NCBI GenBank assembly: GCA_018365455.1
Contig: JAGZJZ010000063.1
Span: forward strand, 1 to 34,472
Length of the DNA stretch: 34,472 nt
Direction of reading: 5' to 3'
From: Clostridiales bacterium
GTDB lineage: Bacteria > Bacillota > Clostridia > Lachnospirales > Lachnospiraceae
A model generated the notes under the pieces. That model did not search any database, was not told the origin of the DNA, and saw only the letters and a program-made list of their open reading frames with translations. The position numbers and the translations under genes are program-made. Of the stretch, positions 7,590-15,652 are shown one piece after another. How positions within the stretch are numbered: position 1 is the stretch's first letter; every line of letters starts with the position of its first letter.

Positions 7590-8779
7590 TGATTTTTCAA
7601 TCCTTAAAAATGGCTTGGAGCGCCATAACCTCTAATAAAATGAGATCGTTTTTAACGATGCTGGGGATTATCATCGGGGTAATGTCCCTGGTGGTACTTG
7701 TTTCCATTGCAAATAGTGCAACCACCTCAGTAACGGATGAAATTTCCAATATTGGAACAAATCTTTTAACGGTCCGCATTGTGGACAACAAAGAAAATCC
7801 ATTGAAGTTATCCGAACTTTCCGGTTTTACGGATAATGACGAGATCGCCCTGGCAGCACCGGTTGCCCAGAGCAGCGTCACGGCAAAAAGCGGATATACC
7901 AGCAGTACAGTTACCACATACGGCACAACCGGTTCGTATTTGGATATACAGGGGAAGGAACTGGCATATGGACGTTTCTTAAAAACAGCAGATATAGATA
8001 ACCATTCTAATGTGGTGGTTCTAAATGAAGATGCGGCTACCGAAATCATCGGGCGTGCCAATGCAGTAGGAGAGCGTATTTCACTGGACGGCAGAAGTTT
8101 TTTAATTATCGGGATTATTAAGAGTGATGAGAGTAAATCCTCATCCAGCAGTTCCACTTATACCAGTCTGGATGCATATATCCCCTATACCACACTGACC
8201 AGGATGGCAAGCAATGTTTCATCAGAGATCACAACTTTTTATGCCACAGCCACCAGCGAAGACAGCCTGGATGCAGCAGAAGATGTCCTGTCGGAGATGC
8301 TGTTAGAACGTTTTGGGCAGGATGAAGATGCCTTTACCATTCAGAACCAGTCTACGCTTATGGAAACAATGAACAGCGTGACCAATACACTGGCATTAAT
8401 GCTGGGGGGAATAGCAGCGATTTCTTTAGTGGTTGGTGGAATTGGAATTATGAATATTATGCTGGTTTCGGTAACTGAGCGTACAAAAGAAATCGGTATC
8501 CGAAAAGCAATTGGCGCAGGCAGGGGAAGCATTATGCTTCAGTTTATGTTGGAAGCGTTGATGATCAGCCTTTTAGGCTGTCTCTTTGGAATCTTATTAT
8601 CCTGGGGCATATTGCAGGCAGCAGGGATGATCATGGACTCTATGAGCTTCCAGCTGTCCAACCAGGTAGTATGGATTGCGGTTGGCTTCTCCAGTATTAT
8701 CGGGGTGATATTCGGAATCTACCCGGCAAATAAAGCGGCGAAGAAACATCCAATAGAAGCTCTGAGGTATTCCGGCTGA
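7586..8779 (+). CDS. MacB/FtsX-like ABC transporter permease
   Basis: A 397-aa permease with the MacB/YknZ layout: an amphipathic start and first membrane helix (about 16-42, preceded by NKMRSFLTMLGIIIGV), an extracellular MacB_PCD domain at about 45-265, then three membrane helices at about 270-390 of the FtsX type (GGIGIMNIMLVSVTERTKEIG). In monoderm bacteria such systems export peptides, toxins or antibiotics, or respond to envelope stress; the substrate is not predictable here. An AAGGAGG site precedes the overlapping ATG. A tandem repeat and a bidirectional terminator close the operon. Confidence 0.9.
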   Translation: MMIFQSLKMAWSAITSNKMRSFLTMLGIIIGVMSLVVLVSIANSATTSVTDEISNIGTNLLTVRIVDNKENPLKLSELSGFTDNDEIALAAPVAQSSVTAKSGYTSSTVTTYGTTGSYLDIQGKELAYGRFLKTADIDNHSNVVVLNEDAATEIIGRANAVGERISLDGRSFLIIGIIKSDESKSSSSSSTYTSLDAYIPYTTLTRMASNVSSEITTFYATATSEDSLDAAEDVLSEMLLERFGQDEDAFTIQNQSTLMETMNSVTNTLALMLGGIAAISLVVGGIGIMNIMLVSVTERTKEIGIRKAIGAGRGSIMLQFMLEALMISLLGCLFGILLSWGILQAAGMIMDSMSFQLSNQVVWIAVGFSSIIGVIFGIYPANKAAKKHPIEALRYSG

Positions 8780-8796
8780 TGAAAGCTGGAGAGCCC

Positions 8797-8868
8797 AAAG
8801 AGATCAGAAAGCATAAATAAAGAGATCAGAAGCAGTCATAAACAAAGAGATCAGAAGCAGTCATAAAC
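8797..8868. repeat. 25-bp tandem repeat (two exact copies plus one partial)
   Basis: Two identical 25-bp units beginning AAAGAGATCAGAAG occupy 8819-8843 and 8844-8868; a diverged 22-bp copy precedes them at 8797-8818. The array starts 17 bases after the permease stop codon and ends just before the terminator. It resembles the placement of the 17-bp array at 2984, but the unit sequence differs. Confidence 0.9.
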
Positions 8869-8874
8869 AAAATA

Positions 8875-8903
8875 AAAACGTCCGGATGCACTCCGGACGT
8901 TTT
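8875..8903. terminator. Bidirectional terminator between the export operon and htpG
   Basis: AAAACGTCCGGA (8875-8886) and TCCGGACGTTTT (8892-8903) form a perfect 12-bp stem with a 5-base loop. The A/T flanks allow termination in both directions, as expected between convergent genes. Confidence 0.92.
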
Positions 8904-8943
8904 CAAAATTACATTTCTGCTACAAAGCAGTCGTACTTCTATT

Positions 8944-11010
8944 TTATTTTGCCAACAGCATCATAATTTCATTACTTCTGGAAATAAATTTGGTCATTTC
9001 TTCCGGAGCCAGCTGTTTGTGGCTTAAGAGTGCAAGATCATATAACTGCTCACACATCATCGGAATATTTTCAGAGTCTTTATTTTCAAAGATATACTGT
9101 ACTAATTTATTATTCGCATTTAATACAAGGGTTTCGGAAGAACCAAACATGCTTGGATCCATGCCGTACATATTATACATCTTCATCATATCCTGCATAC
9201 GTCTGCTTTCTTCGGAAAGCGTCATAACAGAAGAGATATTTTCATTTTTCAACTTTTCAACTTTGACTTCCAGTTTTTCTTTGCCAAGAGCTTTGCGGAA
9301 TAATTCCGTTAATGTATCCGTTGTTTCCTTTAATTCTTCCGCGTTCGTTTCTTCTTTGAAGTGCTCGGTAACATCGGAATCGATACGCTGGAATTTCACT
9401 TCCTCATTTTTCTGCTCTACATGGCTGATGAAAGCGGAGTCAATGTTATGTTTTAAGATTGCGGCATCCAGGCCTTCTTCTTTAAACATATTAATATACT
9501 GGCTCTGCTGAACTTCATCTGTTACGTAGAAGAGCGTAGTTTTGGGCTTTTCTGCTTCTGTTTTATCAGCATCCTTATCAGCACCGGTTTCTTCTGAATC
9601 AACCACTTCAACTTCCGGCTCGTCCTTTTTATTCTCTGCGATGAAGTCTGGCAGAGTTAAATACTTGCTGTCCAGGTTCTTCACAAGAATGTAGTCCATC
9701 ATTTTATCACTGAACTTGCCATCTTTTAAGCAGCCAAACTTGATAAATGGGCTGATGTCATCCCAGTATTTTTCATACTGTTCACGGTCTGTCTTGCACA
9801 TGCCGCTTAATTTGTCAGCTACTTTCTTGGAAATGTAATCAGCGATCTTCTTAACAAAACCATCGTTCTGAAGAGCACTTCTGGATACGTTAAGCGGTAA
9901 GTCCGGACAATCGATGACACCTTTTAAGAGCATCAGGAATTCAGGAATTACTTCTTTGATGTTATCTGCGATGAATACCTGGTTATTGTATAACTTAATC
10001 TTGCCTTCAATGGAATCATATTCTGTGTTGATTTTCGGGAAGAAGAGAATACCTTTTAAGTTAAACGGATAGTCCATATTTAAGTGAATCCAGAATAACG
10101 GCTCTTTGAAATCCATAAATACTTTACGGTAGAAATCTCTGTATTCTTCCTCTTTACAGTCATTTGGATGCTTGGTCCAAAGTGGGGCAGGATCGCTTAA
10201 GGAAACAGGACGTTTGTTAATTTTTACTTTATCCTTTGCAGGAGAAACTTCCACGATTTCCTTTTCACCGTTTTCATTTTCTTTTTCTTCAGTTTTAGCT
10301 TCTTCGTGGATATGCTCTACGACAACATCATCTTCACGAAGATCTGCTTCATCGATGGTTTCAAATTCCTGCTCTGCATTTTCTTTGGAAAGGAATATTT
10401 CAACCGGCATGAAAGAACAGTATTTTTCCAGTACTTCACGAGCACGGTATTCATTGGCAAATTCCAGACTTTCTTCATTTAAGAAGAGCGTAATTTCTGT
10501 ACCGACGGTATTTTTATTGCCATCGTCTAACGTATATTCTGTGCCGCCGTCACATTCCCAGTGAACTGGTGTAGAACCTTCTTTATAAGAAAGCGTATCG
10601 ATGTGTACTTCTTCTGCTACCATAAATGCTGAATAAAAGCCCAGACCGAAATGACCGATCATTTCATCGTCATTTGTTTTGTCTTTGTATTTTTCAAGGA
10701 AATCCGTTGCACCGGAAAACGCAATCTGTGTGATGTATTCTTCTACTTCATCAGCAGTCATTCCAAGACCGGTATCGATGAATTTTAAAGTCTTTGCTTC
10801 CGGATTTACAATTACTTCAATTTTGTTTTTGTGTTTTTCCGGGAAAGAGTATTCACCCATAACTTCCAGTTTCTTTAACTTCGTGATCGCATCACATCCG
10901 TTGGAAACAAGTTCACGGAAAAAGATGTCATGGTCGGAATACAACCATTTCTTGATAATTGGAAATATGTTTTCGCTGTTAATTGATAAGCTTCCTTTTT
11001 TGTTGCTCAT
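8944..11010 (-). CDS. htpG: Molecular chaperone HtpG (Hsp90)
   Basis: A 688-aa Hsp90-family ATP-dependent chaperone of the cytoplasm. The N-terminal GHKL ATPase domain shows FFRELVSNGCDAITKL, DTGLGMT and GHFGLGFYSAFMVA; the middle domain contains LNVSRSALQND; the C-terminal dimerisation domain follows an acidic linker at about 470-495. An acidic Lys/Glu-rich insert at about 225-265 joins the N-terminal and middle domains. ATG 11010 is chosen over a GTG three codons earlier because AGGAG lies 9 bases upstream and the protein then begins MSNKKGSL. It is a single-gene unit with its own promoter and an upstream CIRCE operator, implying heat-shock control by HrcA. Confidence 0.96.
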   Translation of the reverse strand: MSNKKGSLSINSENIFPIIKKWLYSDHDIFFRELVSNGCDAITKLKKLEVMGEYSFPEKHKNKIEVIVNPEAKTLKFIDTGLGMTADEVEEYITQIAFSGATDFLEKYKDKTNDDEMIGHFGLGFYSAFMVAEEVHIDTLSYKEGSTPVHWECDGGTEYTLDDGNKNTVGTEITLFLNEESLEFANEYRAREVLEKYCSFMPVEIFLSKENAEQEFETIDEADLREDDVVVEHIHEEAKTEEKENENGEKEIVEVSPAKDKVKINKRPVSLSDPAPLWTKHPNDCKEEEYRDFYRKVFMDFKEPLFWIHLNMDYPFNLKGILFFPKINTEYDSIEGKIKLYNNQVFIADNIKEVIPEFLMLLKGVIDCPDLPLNVSRSALQNDGFVKKIADYISKKVADKLSGMCKTDREQYEKYWDDISPFIKFGCLKDGKFSDKMMDYILVKNLDSKYLTLPDFIAENKKDEPEVEVVDSEETGADKDADKTEAEKPKTTLFYVTDEVQQSQYINMFKEEGLDAAILKHNIDSAFISHVEQKNEEVKFQRIDSDVTEHFKEETNAEELKETTDTLTELFRKALGKEKLEVKVEKLKNENISSVMTLSEESRRMQDMMKMYNMYGMDPSMFGSSETLVLNANNKLVQYIFENKDSENIPMMCEQLYDLALLSHKQLAPEEMTKFISRSNEIMMLLAK

Positions 11011-11052
11011 AAGTAACACTCCTTTTGTATTATTTCATTTTTATCTATAGCT

Positions 11053-11081
11053 AGTTTAATACGGGAAAAATAAATTGTCAA
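11053..11081 (-). promoter_or_regulatory. Probable sigma-A promoter of htpG
   Basis: Read on the minus strand, TTGACA (11076-11081) and TAAACT (11053-11058) are separated by 17 bases. Predicted transcription starts near 11046, giving a short leader. The CIRCE operator lies about 7 bases upstream of the -35 box. Confidence 0.7.
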
Positions 11082-11088
11082 GAAAAAA

Positions 11089-11115
11089 TTAGCACTCGAT
11101 CAAGATGAGTGCTAA
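11089..11115. promoter_or_regulatory. CIRCE operator (HrcA binding site)
   Basis: TTAGCACTC (11089-11097) and GAGTGCTAA (11107-11115) are separated by 9 bases. This is an exact match to the CIRCE consensus bound by the heat-shock repressor HrcA. The nearest gene reading away from it is htpG. The rest of 11116-11257 is AT-rich, without a recognisable gene. Confidence 0.95.
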
Positions 11116-11257
11116 CAAATTTTTATAAACTTTATAAACAAATCATAAACTCATTATTTTTTAAGACATTATGTGGGGATATTCATAAAAATTACCAATA
11201 TGGAAAGAATAATAACAGTTACGTAAAGAACGTTCCAACGCTTTATCGTACAGTCCA

Positions 11258-11761
11258 CTATAGCAGTTCAAATGCAATTTCTTTCTGCCTGAGAAATTTT
11301 TGTACCATGGTATCCCAGGACTGCTCCAGGGTTTTGTCCATGGTAAAGATGCGGATGGAGGTACCGGTGATACAGCTGAGATTATGTCCGTCATACTTTA
11401 AATTCAAAAATAAGCCGTTGATGTCTGAAGGAGACACGGGAAGCTTTGTCTGAATTAACAGTTTTTCAAGATTGGCAGGGGAGAGCTGAAAGACAAATTT
11501 GAAATTCAGCGGTGTGCGTTTTCCTTTGATCAATTCAAAACAATAGGGACGTACCTGCATCCAGGACGAATAATTGGCATTTGACATATCCCGTTCTGCC
11601 AGTTCATCGGGGCTGTAATAATCTTTTTGCAGGCGTCCGTCAATATGAAAAGTATTATAGGTAGTAATAACAGCTTCAGACAGCAGAAAATGGTCAAAAG
11701 TATCATTCAGCAATAATTTTGACATAAATTGTTTAACATCTAATATATGTAGTGCGATCAA
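11258..11761 (-). CDS. DUF5721 family protein
   Basis: A soluble protein of 167 aa resembling DUF5721, a family of unknown function common in Lachnospiraceae. Recognisable segments are ALHILDVKQFMSKLLL near the N-terminus and the C-terminal DGHNLSCITGTSIRIFTMDK. The start is taken as TTG 11761, because GGAG lies 7 bases upstream and the sequence then begins with the conserved ALHILDVKQFM segment; longer starts would run into the promoter. It has its own promoter and is transcribed away from the DegV gene. No catalytic motif is visible. Confidence 0.72.
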   Translation of the reverse strand: MIALHILDVKQFMSKLLLNDTFDHFLLSEAVITTYNTFHIDGRLQKDYYSPDELAERDMSNANYSSWMQVRPYCFELIKGKRTPLNFKFVFQLSPANLEKLLIQTKLPVSPSDINGLFLNLKYDGHNLSCITGTSIRIFTMDKTLEQSWDTMVQKFLRQKEIAFELL

Positions 11762-11801
11762 TTTTTTGCTCCTTTTTTTATAAAAAATTTCATCTGCTTT
11801 T

Positions 11802-11830
11802 ATTATAACCGCAATGACAGAAGACGGCAA
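11802..11830 (-). promoter_or_regulatory. Promoter of the DUF5721 gene
   Basis: Read on the minus strand, TTGCCG (11825-11830) and TATAAT (11802-11807) are separated by 17 bases. The -10 box is perfect. The predicted leader is about 35 bases, which supports the TTG start at 11761. Confidence 0.75.
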
Positions 11831-11882
11831 GCGGGGATTCAGCCGGAAATGGAAAAAACCCCTTTTCAAACGAATTTATATG

Positions 11883-11891
11883 TGCTATGAT
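11883..11891 (+). promoter_or_regulatory. Probable extended -10 promoter of the DegV gene
   Basis: TG-C-TATGAT (TG at 11883, TATGAT at 11886-11891) is an extended -10 element. A weak TTTCAA lies 17 bases further upstream. It would give a leader of about 95 bases, which holds a short inverted repeat TGCAT/ATGCA. Confidence 0.45.
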
Positions 11892-11993
11892 TATGTGGTA
11901 TTAAAAACTACATAATAAGATATGCTAATTAGTACGATATTGTACTTGAGAATATTCTGCATGAGTGATGCAAGATTTTAGGAGGAATTTTTA

Positions 11994-12833
11994 ATGGATT
12001 ACAAAATAATTATTGACAGCTGCGGCGAATTGACGGAAGAAATGAAGAAAGACGGTCATTTTGCTACAGCATCACTTACCATGCAGGTGGATGATTACAC
12101 GATTGTGGATGATGAAACATTTGACCAGGCAGATTTTTTGAAAAAGATCGCTGCAAGTCCCAACTGTCCCAAATCTTCATGTCCGTCACCGGAAGCCTAT
12201 ATGAGTGCTTTTGACTGCGGAGCGCCAAGAGCATATGCGGTTACACTGTCGGCAGAGTTAAGCGGTTCCTATAACAGTGCGGAACTGGGGAAAAAGTTAT
12301 TTTTAGAAGAACATCCGGATAAAAAGGTTCATATTTTCAATTCCAGGTCAGCGTCGATTGGAGAGACTCTGATTGGTATGAAGATACAGGAATGCGAAAA
12401 TGCAGGAATGGAATTTGAAGAGATTGTGGACACAGTAGAACGGTATATAGCCGGTCAGAGTACCTGGTTCGTATTGGAAAATCTGGATACCCTCCGGAAA
12501 AACGGACGTCTCAGCAAAGTAAAGGCATTTGTAGCAACAGCACTTAAGATTAAACCTGTAATGGGGGCTACCCAGGAAGGTACCATTGTTCAGCTGGATC
12601 AGGCAAGAGGTATGAATAAGGCGCTGGTTAAAATGGTAGATTTTATTGTTGAGAAGGTTGAAAATTCGGAAGAAAAGATTCTGGCTATTTCTCATTGTAA
12701 TTGTCCGGACCGCGCGAAAATGATAAAGGATGCATTGCTGTCCAGATTAACCCTGAAGGATATCTTTATAATCGATACTGCCGGGATCAGCAGCATGTAT
12801 GCAAATGATGGTGGAATCATAATTGTTGTTTAA
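11994..12833 (+). CDS. DegV family protein (fatty-acid-binding FakB type)
   Basis: A 279-aa cytoplasmic protein of the DegV family. Family landmarks are the N-terminal IIIDSCGELT, the segment KSSCPSPEAY, the fatty-acid-contacting LSAELSGSYNSA, and LENLDTLRKNGRLSKVKA followed by KIKPVMGATQEG. DegV proteins such as FakB present fatty acids to the kinase FakA for phospholipid synthesis; the exact ligand of this member is unknown and no FakA gene is in the window. AGGAGG precedes the ATG by about 8 bases. It is divergent from the DUF5721 gene. Confidence 0.9.
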   Translation: MDYKIIIDSCGELTEEMKKDGHFATASLTMQVDDYTIVDDETFDQADFLKKIAASPNCPKSSCPSPEAYMSAFDCGAPRAYAVTLSAELSGSYNSAELGKKLFLEEHPDKKVHIFNSRSASIGETLIGMKIQECENAGMEFEEIVDTVERYIAGQSTWFVLENLDTLRKNGRLSKVKAFVATALKIKPVMGATQEGTIVQLDQARGMNKALVKMVDFIVEKVENSEEKILAISHCNCPDRAKMIKDALLSRLTLKDIFIIDTAGISSMYANDGGIIIVV

Positions 12834-12892
12834 AATTACTGCCGTAAAAATGTCAAAAGAAGTAAAAAATACATGCAATTCCTACAAATCTG

Positions 12893-12901
12893 TGATATAA
12901 T
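12893..12901 (+). promoter_or_regulatory. Extended -10 promoter of the small membrane protein gene
   Basis: TGATATAAT (12893-12901) is a full extended -10 element with a perfect TATAAT. The -35 region (ATGCAA, 17 bases upstream) is weak, as is common for extended -10 promoters. Confidence 0.6.
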
Positions 12902-12954
12902 ATAAAAAATGTGCTTGAAGAAATGACAGATAGCAGAAGTAAGGAGAAGAACAT

Positions 12955-13209
12955 ATGAGTCAGGAGAAAGTAGACCGTTACAAACAAGAAAAAGCAAATC
13001 GTGAAAAGCTTCTTAAAAAACAGAAACGAAATAAAATGTTGATGAAGCTGGGTGGTTTGGCAGTGTGTCTTGTCATTGTTGGATGGGTAGGTTTTTCGGC
13101 TTTTAATAAGTTCTATACACCTCCGGTAAAAAACTACGAGGTGAAGACAACAGCCGTGGACGATTATTTACAGGGATTAAATGAAACGGAAACAGAAGCA
13201 GCAAAATAA
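12955..13209 (+). CDS. Small single-pass membrane protein of unknown function
   Basis: An 84-aa protein with a strongly basic, charged N-terminal helix (residues 1-30, rich in Lys, Glu and Arg), one membrane segment at about 33-50 (GGLAVCLVIVGWVGFSAF) and a short acidic outer tail ending in TETEAAK. The positive-inside rule puts the basic end in the cytoplasm. AAGGAG lies about 9 bases before the ATG. It has its own promoter and terminator and so is probably monocistronic. It is not recognised as a named family; the size and layout suggest an envelope-associated accessory protein, but no function can be assigned. Confidence 0.75.
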   Translation: MSQEKVDRYKQEKANREKLLKKQKRNKMLMKLGGLAVCLVIVGWVGFSAFNKFYTPPVKNYEVKTTAVDDYLQGLNETETEAAK

Positions 13210-13212
13210 TGG

Positions 13213-13249
13213 ACAGCCGGAGTGCGTAGCATTCCGGCTGTAACTTTTT
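13213..13249 (+). terminator. Intrinsic terminator after the small membrane protein gene
   Basis: ACAGCCGGAGTGC (13213-13225) pairs with GCATTCCGGCTGT (13229-13241), with one G-T wobble, around a 3-base loop; TTTTT follows at 13245-13249. Only 32 bases separate it from the next gene, leaving no room for a full promoter, so the downstream operon may rely on read-through or an upstream promoter. Confidence 0.9.
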
Positions 13250-13281
13250 GGTAATCAGGAAGACAAGGAGGAACCGGAAGG

Positions 13282-14190
13282 TTGCAATTTGATTATAAAA
13301 TAGAAAATAATGAAGTCTGTATTCTACGCTGTTACGGGGAGGCAGGTAAAGTTAAACTGCCCGGACAGCTGGAAGGATATCCGGTGACTGCTCTGGGAAG
13401 GTATATATTTTCCGGGGCATATGACGGGGATGGGGGACGACAGGCAGTCTGTGCCGATATGCTGGAAGAGGTAATTCTGCCGGAAACGGTACGGACAATC
13501 GGTGATTATGCATTTTACGGGTGCAGACAGCTTACACGTTTGGCGCTGTATCAGGGAATCCGTGAGATCGGCGGGGGAGCATTTACCGGATGTGCAAAAC
13601 TATCCAGGTTAAAGATTAGTCTGGATGGCCCTGAGGGATATTGTTTTAAAAATGTCGTTGCAGAGTTAAATCACGAGGTAGAAGTGAAATTAAGCCGGGA
13701 AGGACAGGTTATCGCCAGGCTGCTGTTTCCGGAATATTATGAAGAGGCAGTGGAAAATACGCCCGCCAGGATTTTAGAAACCCGCATCCATGGTTCGGGA
13801 TATACCTATCGGCAGTGCTTTCATAACGGAGCATTTAAATTTCTGGAATATGACAGCCTGTTTTACGATGCAAAAGCATGGGAATCGGAAGATTTCTGTG
13901 TCCATCTGGCGCTATACCGACTGGAATATCCCTGGCAGTTAACAGAGGAGCATCAGTTACAGTATCGGGAATATTTAACCGGTCACAGTGCAGCTGCAGG
14001 GATGTGGCTGATTCGTTCAGATCGTATGCATCAGCTGGACTTTTTAAGCAGCCAGATCAGATGGCAGTCTGATGTTTTAGAGCAGCTTATATGTTATGCC
14101 AGGGAGCAGGGGCGCATGGAGGCGGTTGGATATTTTATGGATTATAAATATGAGCATTATGAAAACAAGAAAAAGAGCTTTGAATTATAG
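13282..14190 (+). CDS. Leucine-rich repeat (BspA/LRR_5-type) protein, cytoplasmic
   Basis: A 302-aa protein starting at TTG, with AAGGAGG 10 bases upstream and no alternative ATG before residue 60. Residues about 1-125 hold BspA-type LRR_5 units, seen in LEEVILPETVRTIGDYAFYGCRQL and IREIGGGAFTGCAKL. The remainder is a helical region rich in Tyr, Glu and aromatic residues with no family I recognise. Most BspA-like LRR proteins are secreted; this one has no signal peptide or membrane segment. It is the first gene of a set with a DUF2201/VWA-like protein and a MoxR-like ATPase, suggesting that it is an adaptor or substrate-recognition part of that chaperone-like system (inference). Confidence 0.75.
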   Translation: MQFDYKIENNEVCILRCYGEAGKVKLPGQLEGYPVTALGRYIFSGAYDGDGGRQAVCADMLEEVILPETVRTIGDYAFYGCRQLTRLALYQGIREIGGGAFTGCAKLSRLKISLDGPEGYCFKNVVAELNHEVEVKLSREGQVIARLLFPEYYEEAVENTPARILETRIHGSGYTYRQCFHNGAFKFLEYDSLFYDAKAWESEDFCVHLALYRLEYPWQLTEEHQLQYREYLTGHSAAAGMWLIRSDRMHQLDFLSSQIRWQSDVLEQLICYAREQGRMEAVGYFMDYKYEHYENKKKSFEL

Positions 14191-14253
14191 TACCACCCGG
14201 CGTAAATACGCCACGATAACTATATACCCACGAATTTACGCCGGGTGGCACTA
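14188..14253. repeat. 23-bp imperfect inverted repeat between the LRR and VWA genes
   Basis: The left arm (14188-14210) and right arm (14231-14253) match at 21 of 23 positions as inverse complements around a 20-base spacer; the core of both arms is CCACCCGGCGTAAAT or its complement. The left arm includes the LRR gene's TAG stop codon. No T-run follows, so it is unlikely to be a simple terminator. It could be a REP/MITE-like element or an RNA-processing hairpin within the operon. Confidence 0.85.
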
Positions 14254-14287
14254 GATAAATGCAATAGGGAAATAGAAGGGAGTCTAT

Positions 14288-15637
14288 ATGGCTGAAGATT
14301 TCGCGGCGAGAGAACAGGAAATATGGGAGCGGCTTCAAAAGGCAGGCTTTGATATCCTGATTAACGCCAGAAATGAGTTATACATTCATATGCGTTTTCT
14401 AGACGTTGCGCTGTCATCGTTTCAATATCAGATGGATATGGAACTGAACAGTCTTGGAACGGACGGAAATGTCATTTATTACAATGCAAGGTTTCTGGGG
14501 GGCTTATTTCGTGAGAGCCGCACCATGGTAAACCGGACATATCTGCATCAGGTGCTGCACTGCCTGTTTTTTCATGTAGTGGAAACCGAAAAACGGGAGG
14601 AAATCTACTGGAACCTGGCATGCGATATTGCTGTTGAATCCATTATTGACAGCATGCAGATACGCTGTCTGAAAAAGGGGATGTCCTGGCTGCGGGAAAG
14701 TACGTACCGGGAGCTTCGCAGGAGCCTGAAGGTGCTCACTGCTGAAGGGATTTACCTGGAACTGCAAAATATGGATTTTGGTGTAAATAACAAAAAACTG
14801 GAAAAACTGATTCGGGAATTCTGTCAGGACAGCCATCAGTACTGGAATAAACAGGAAGAATCCGAAAAAAACAGTGAAATGAACCAGAAATGGCAGGATA
14901 TACGGGAGCAGATGGAGATGGATCTGGACACCTTTTCTAAGGAATCTGTGGAGGCATCAGGAGGCTTGCGGGAGCAGCTGAAAGTACGTAAGAAAGAGGG
15001 CGATGATTACCGCAGGTTTTTAAGAAAATTTTCCGTGTTAAAAGAAGAGATACAGGTAGATACGGACCAGTTTGATTATGCGTTTTATACCTACGGCATG
15101 ACCATGTATGGCAATATGCCGCTGATTGAACCGGTAGAATCCAAAGAAGTAATGAAAATAGAAGAATTTGCCATTGTGATCGACACATCCATGTCCTGTT
15201 CGGGACATCTGGTGCGGCTTTTTCTGGAGGAAACTTATCATATTCTAAAGGAGAACGACAGTTTTTTCAGGAAGGTAAATATCCACATCATTCAATGTGA
15301 TGAAAAGGTGCAGCAGGACAATAAAATTACATCCGAAGAAGAATTACAGAAATATATGGAAGAGATAGAAATTGTGGGAAGCGGAGGGACGGATTTTCGT
15401 CCGGCTTTTGCTTATGTGAATGAGCTATGCAGAAAAAAAGAATTTACAAATCTCAAAGGTCTGTTGTATTTTACAGATGGGTATGGGATTTTTCCAATGA
15501 ATATGCCGCCCTATGATACCGCATTTGTATTTATGCGTGAGGACTACGATGATACACAGGTTCCTCCCTGGGCGATAAAAATAATTATAGATGAAGAGGA
15601 GCTGTCAAACCGGTATCCTGTTCAAGATGATAGATGA
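14288..15637 (+). CDS. DUF2201/VWA-like protein (MoxR partner)
   Basis: A 449-aa cytoplasmic protein. The N-terminal half matches the DUF2201 putative-metallopeptidase region, but its zinc-type site reads H87-Q-V-L-H91, with a further H96: Gln replaces the catalytic Glu of HExxH, so peptidase activity is doubtful. Residues about 160-240 are charged and probably helical. The C-terminal domain (about 290-449) is VWA-like, with a metal-site DxSxS at D299, S301 and S303 and a second loop GSGGTDFRP. The pairing with a downstream MoxR ATPase is the classical arrangement of RavA-ViaA-like systems, where the ATPase remodels targets together with the VWA protein. The start ATG lies 6 bases after AAGGGAG. 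Confidence 0.82.
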   Translation: MAEDFAAREQEIWERLQKAGFDILINARNELYIHMRFLDVALSSFQYQMDMELNSLGTDGNVIYYNARFLGGLFRESRTMVNRTYLHQVLHCLFFHVVETEKREEIYWNLACDIAVESIIDSMQIRCLKKGMSWLRESTYRELRRSLKVLTAEGIYLELQNMDFGVNNKKLEKLIREFCQDSHQYWNKQEESEKNSEMNQKWQDIREQMEMDLDTFSKESVEASGGLREQLKVRKKEGDDYRRFLRKFSVLKEEIQVDTDQFDYAFYTYGMTMYGNMPLIEPVESKEVMKIEEFAIVIDTSMSCSGHLVRLFLEETYHILKENDSFFRKVNIHIIQCDEKVQQDNKITSEEELQKYMEEIEIVGSGGTDFRPAFAYVNELCRKKEFTNLKGLLYFTDGYGIFPMNMPPYDTAFVFMREDYDDTQVPPWAIKIIIDEEELSNRYPVQDDR

Positions 15638-15652
15638 TATAGGAGAATAGAA

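Noticed and set aside
10172..10564. A 130-codon plus-strand frame inside htpG
   Set aside because: It is the shadow of the acidic Glu-rich segment of HtpG; the Ser/Phe-rich translation has no family resemblance.
11161..11257. Possible small gene between the CIRCE element and the DUF5721 stop codon
   Set aside because: Open frames here merely extend from the DUF5721 region on the other frame, with no ribosome site or recognisable product.
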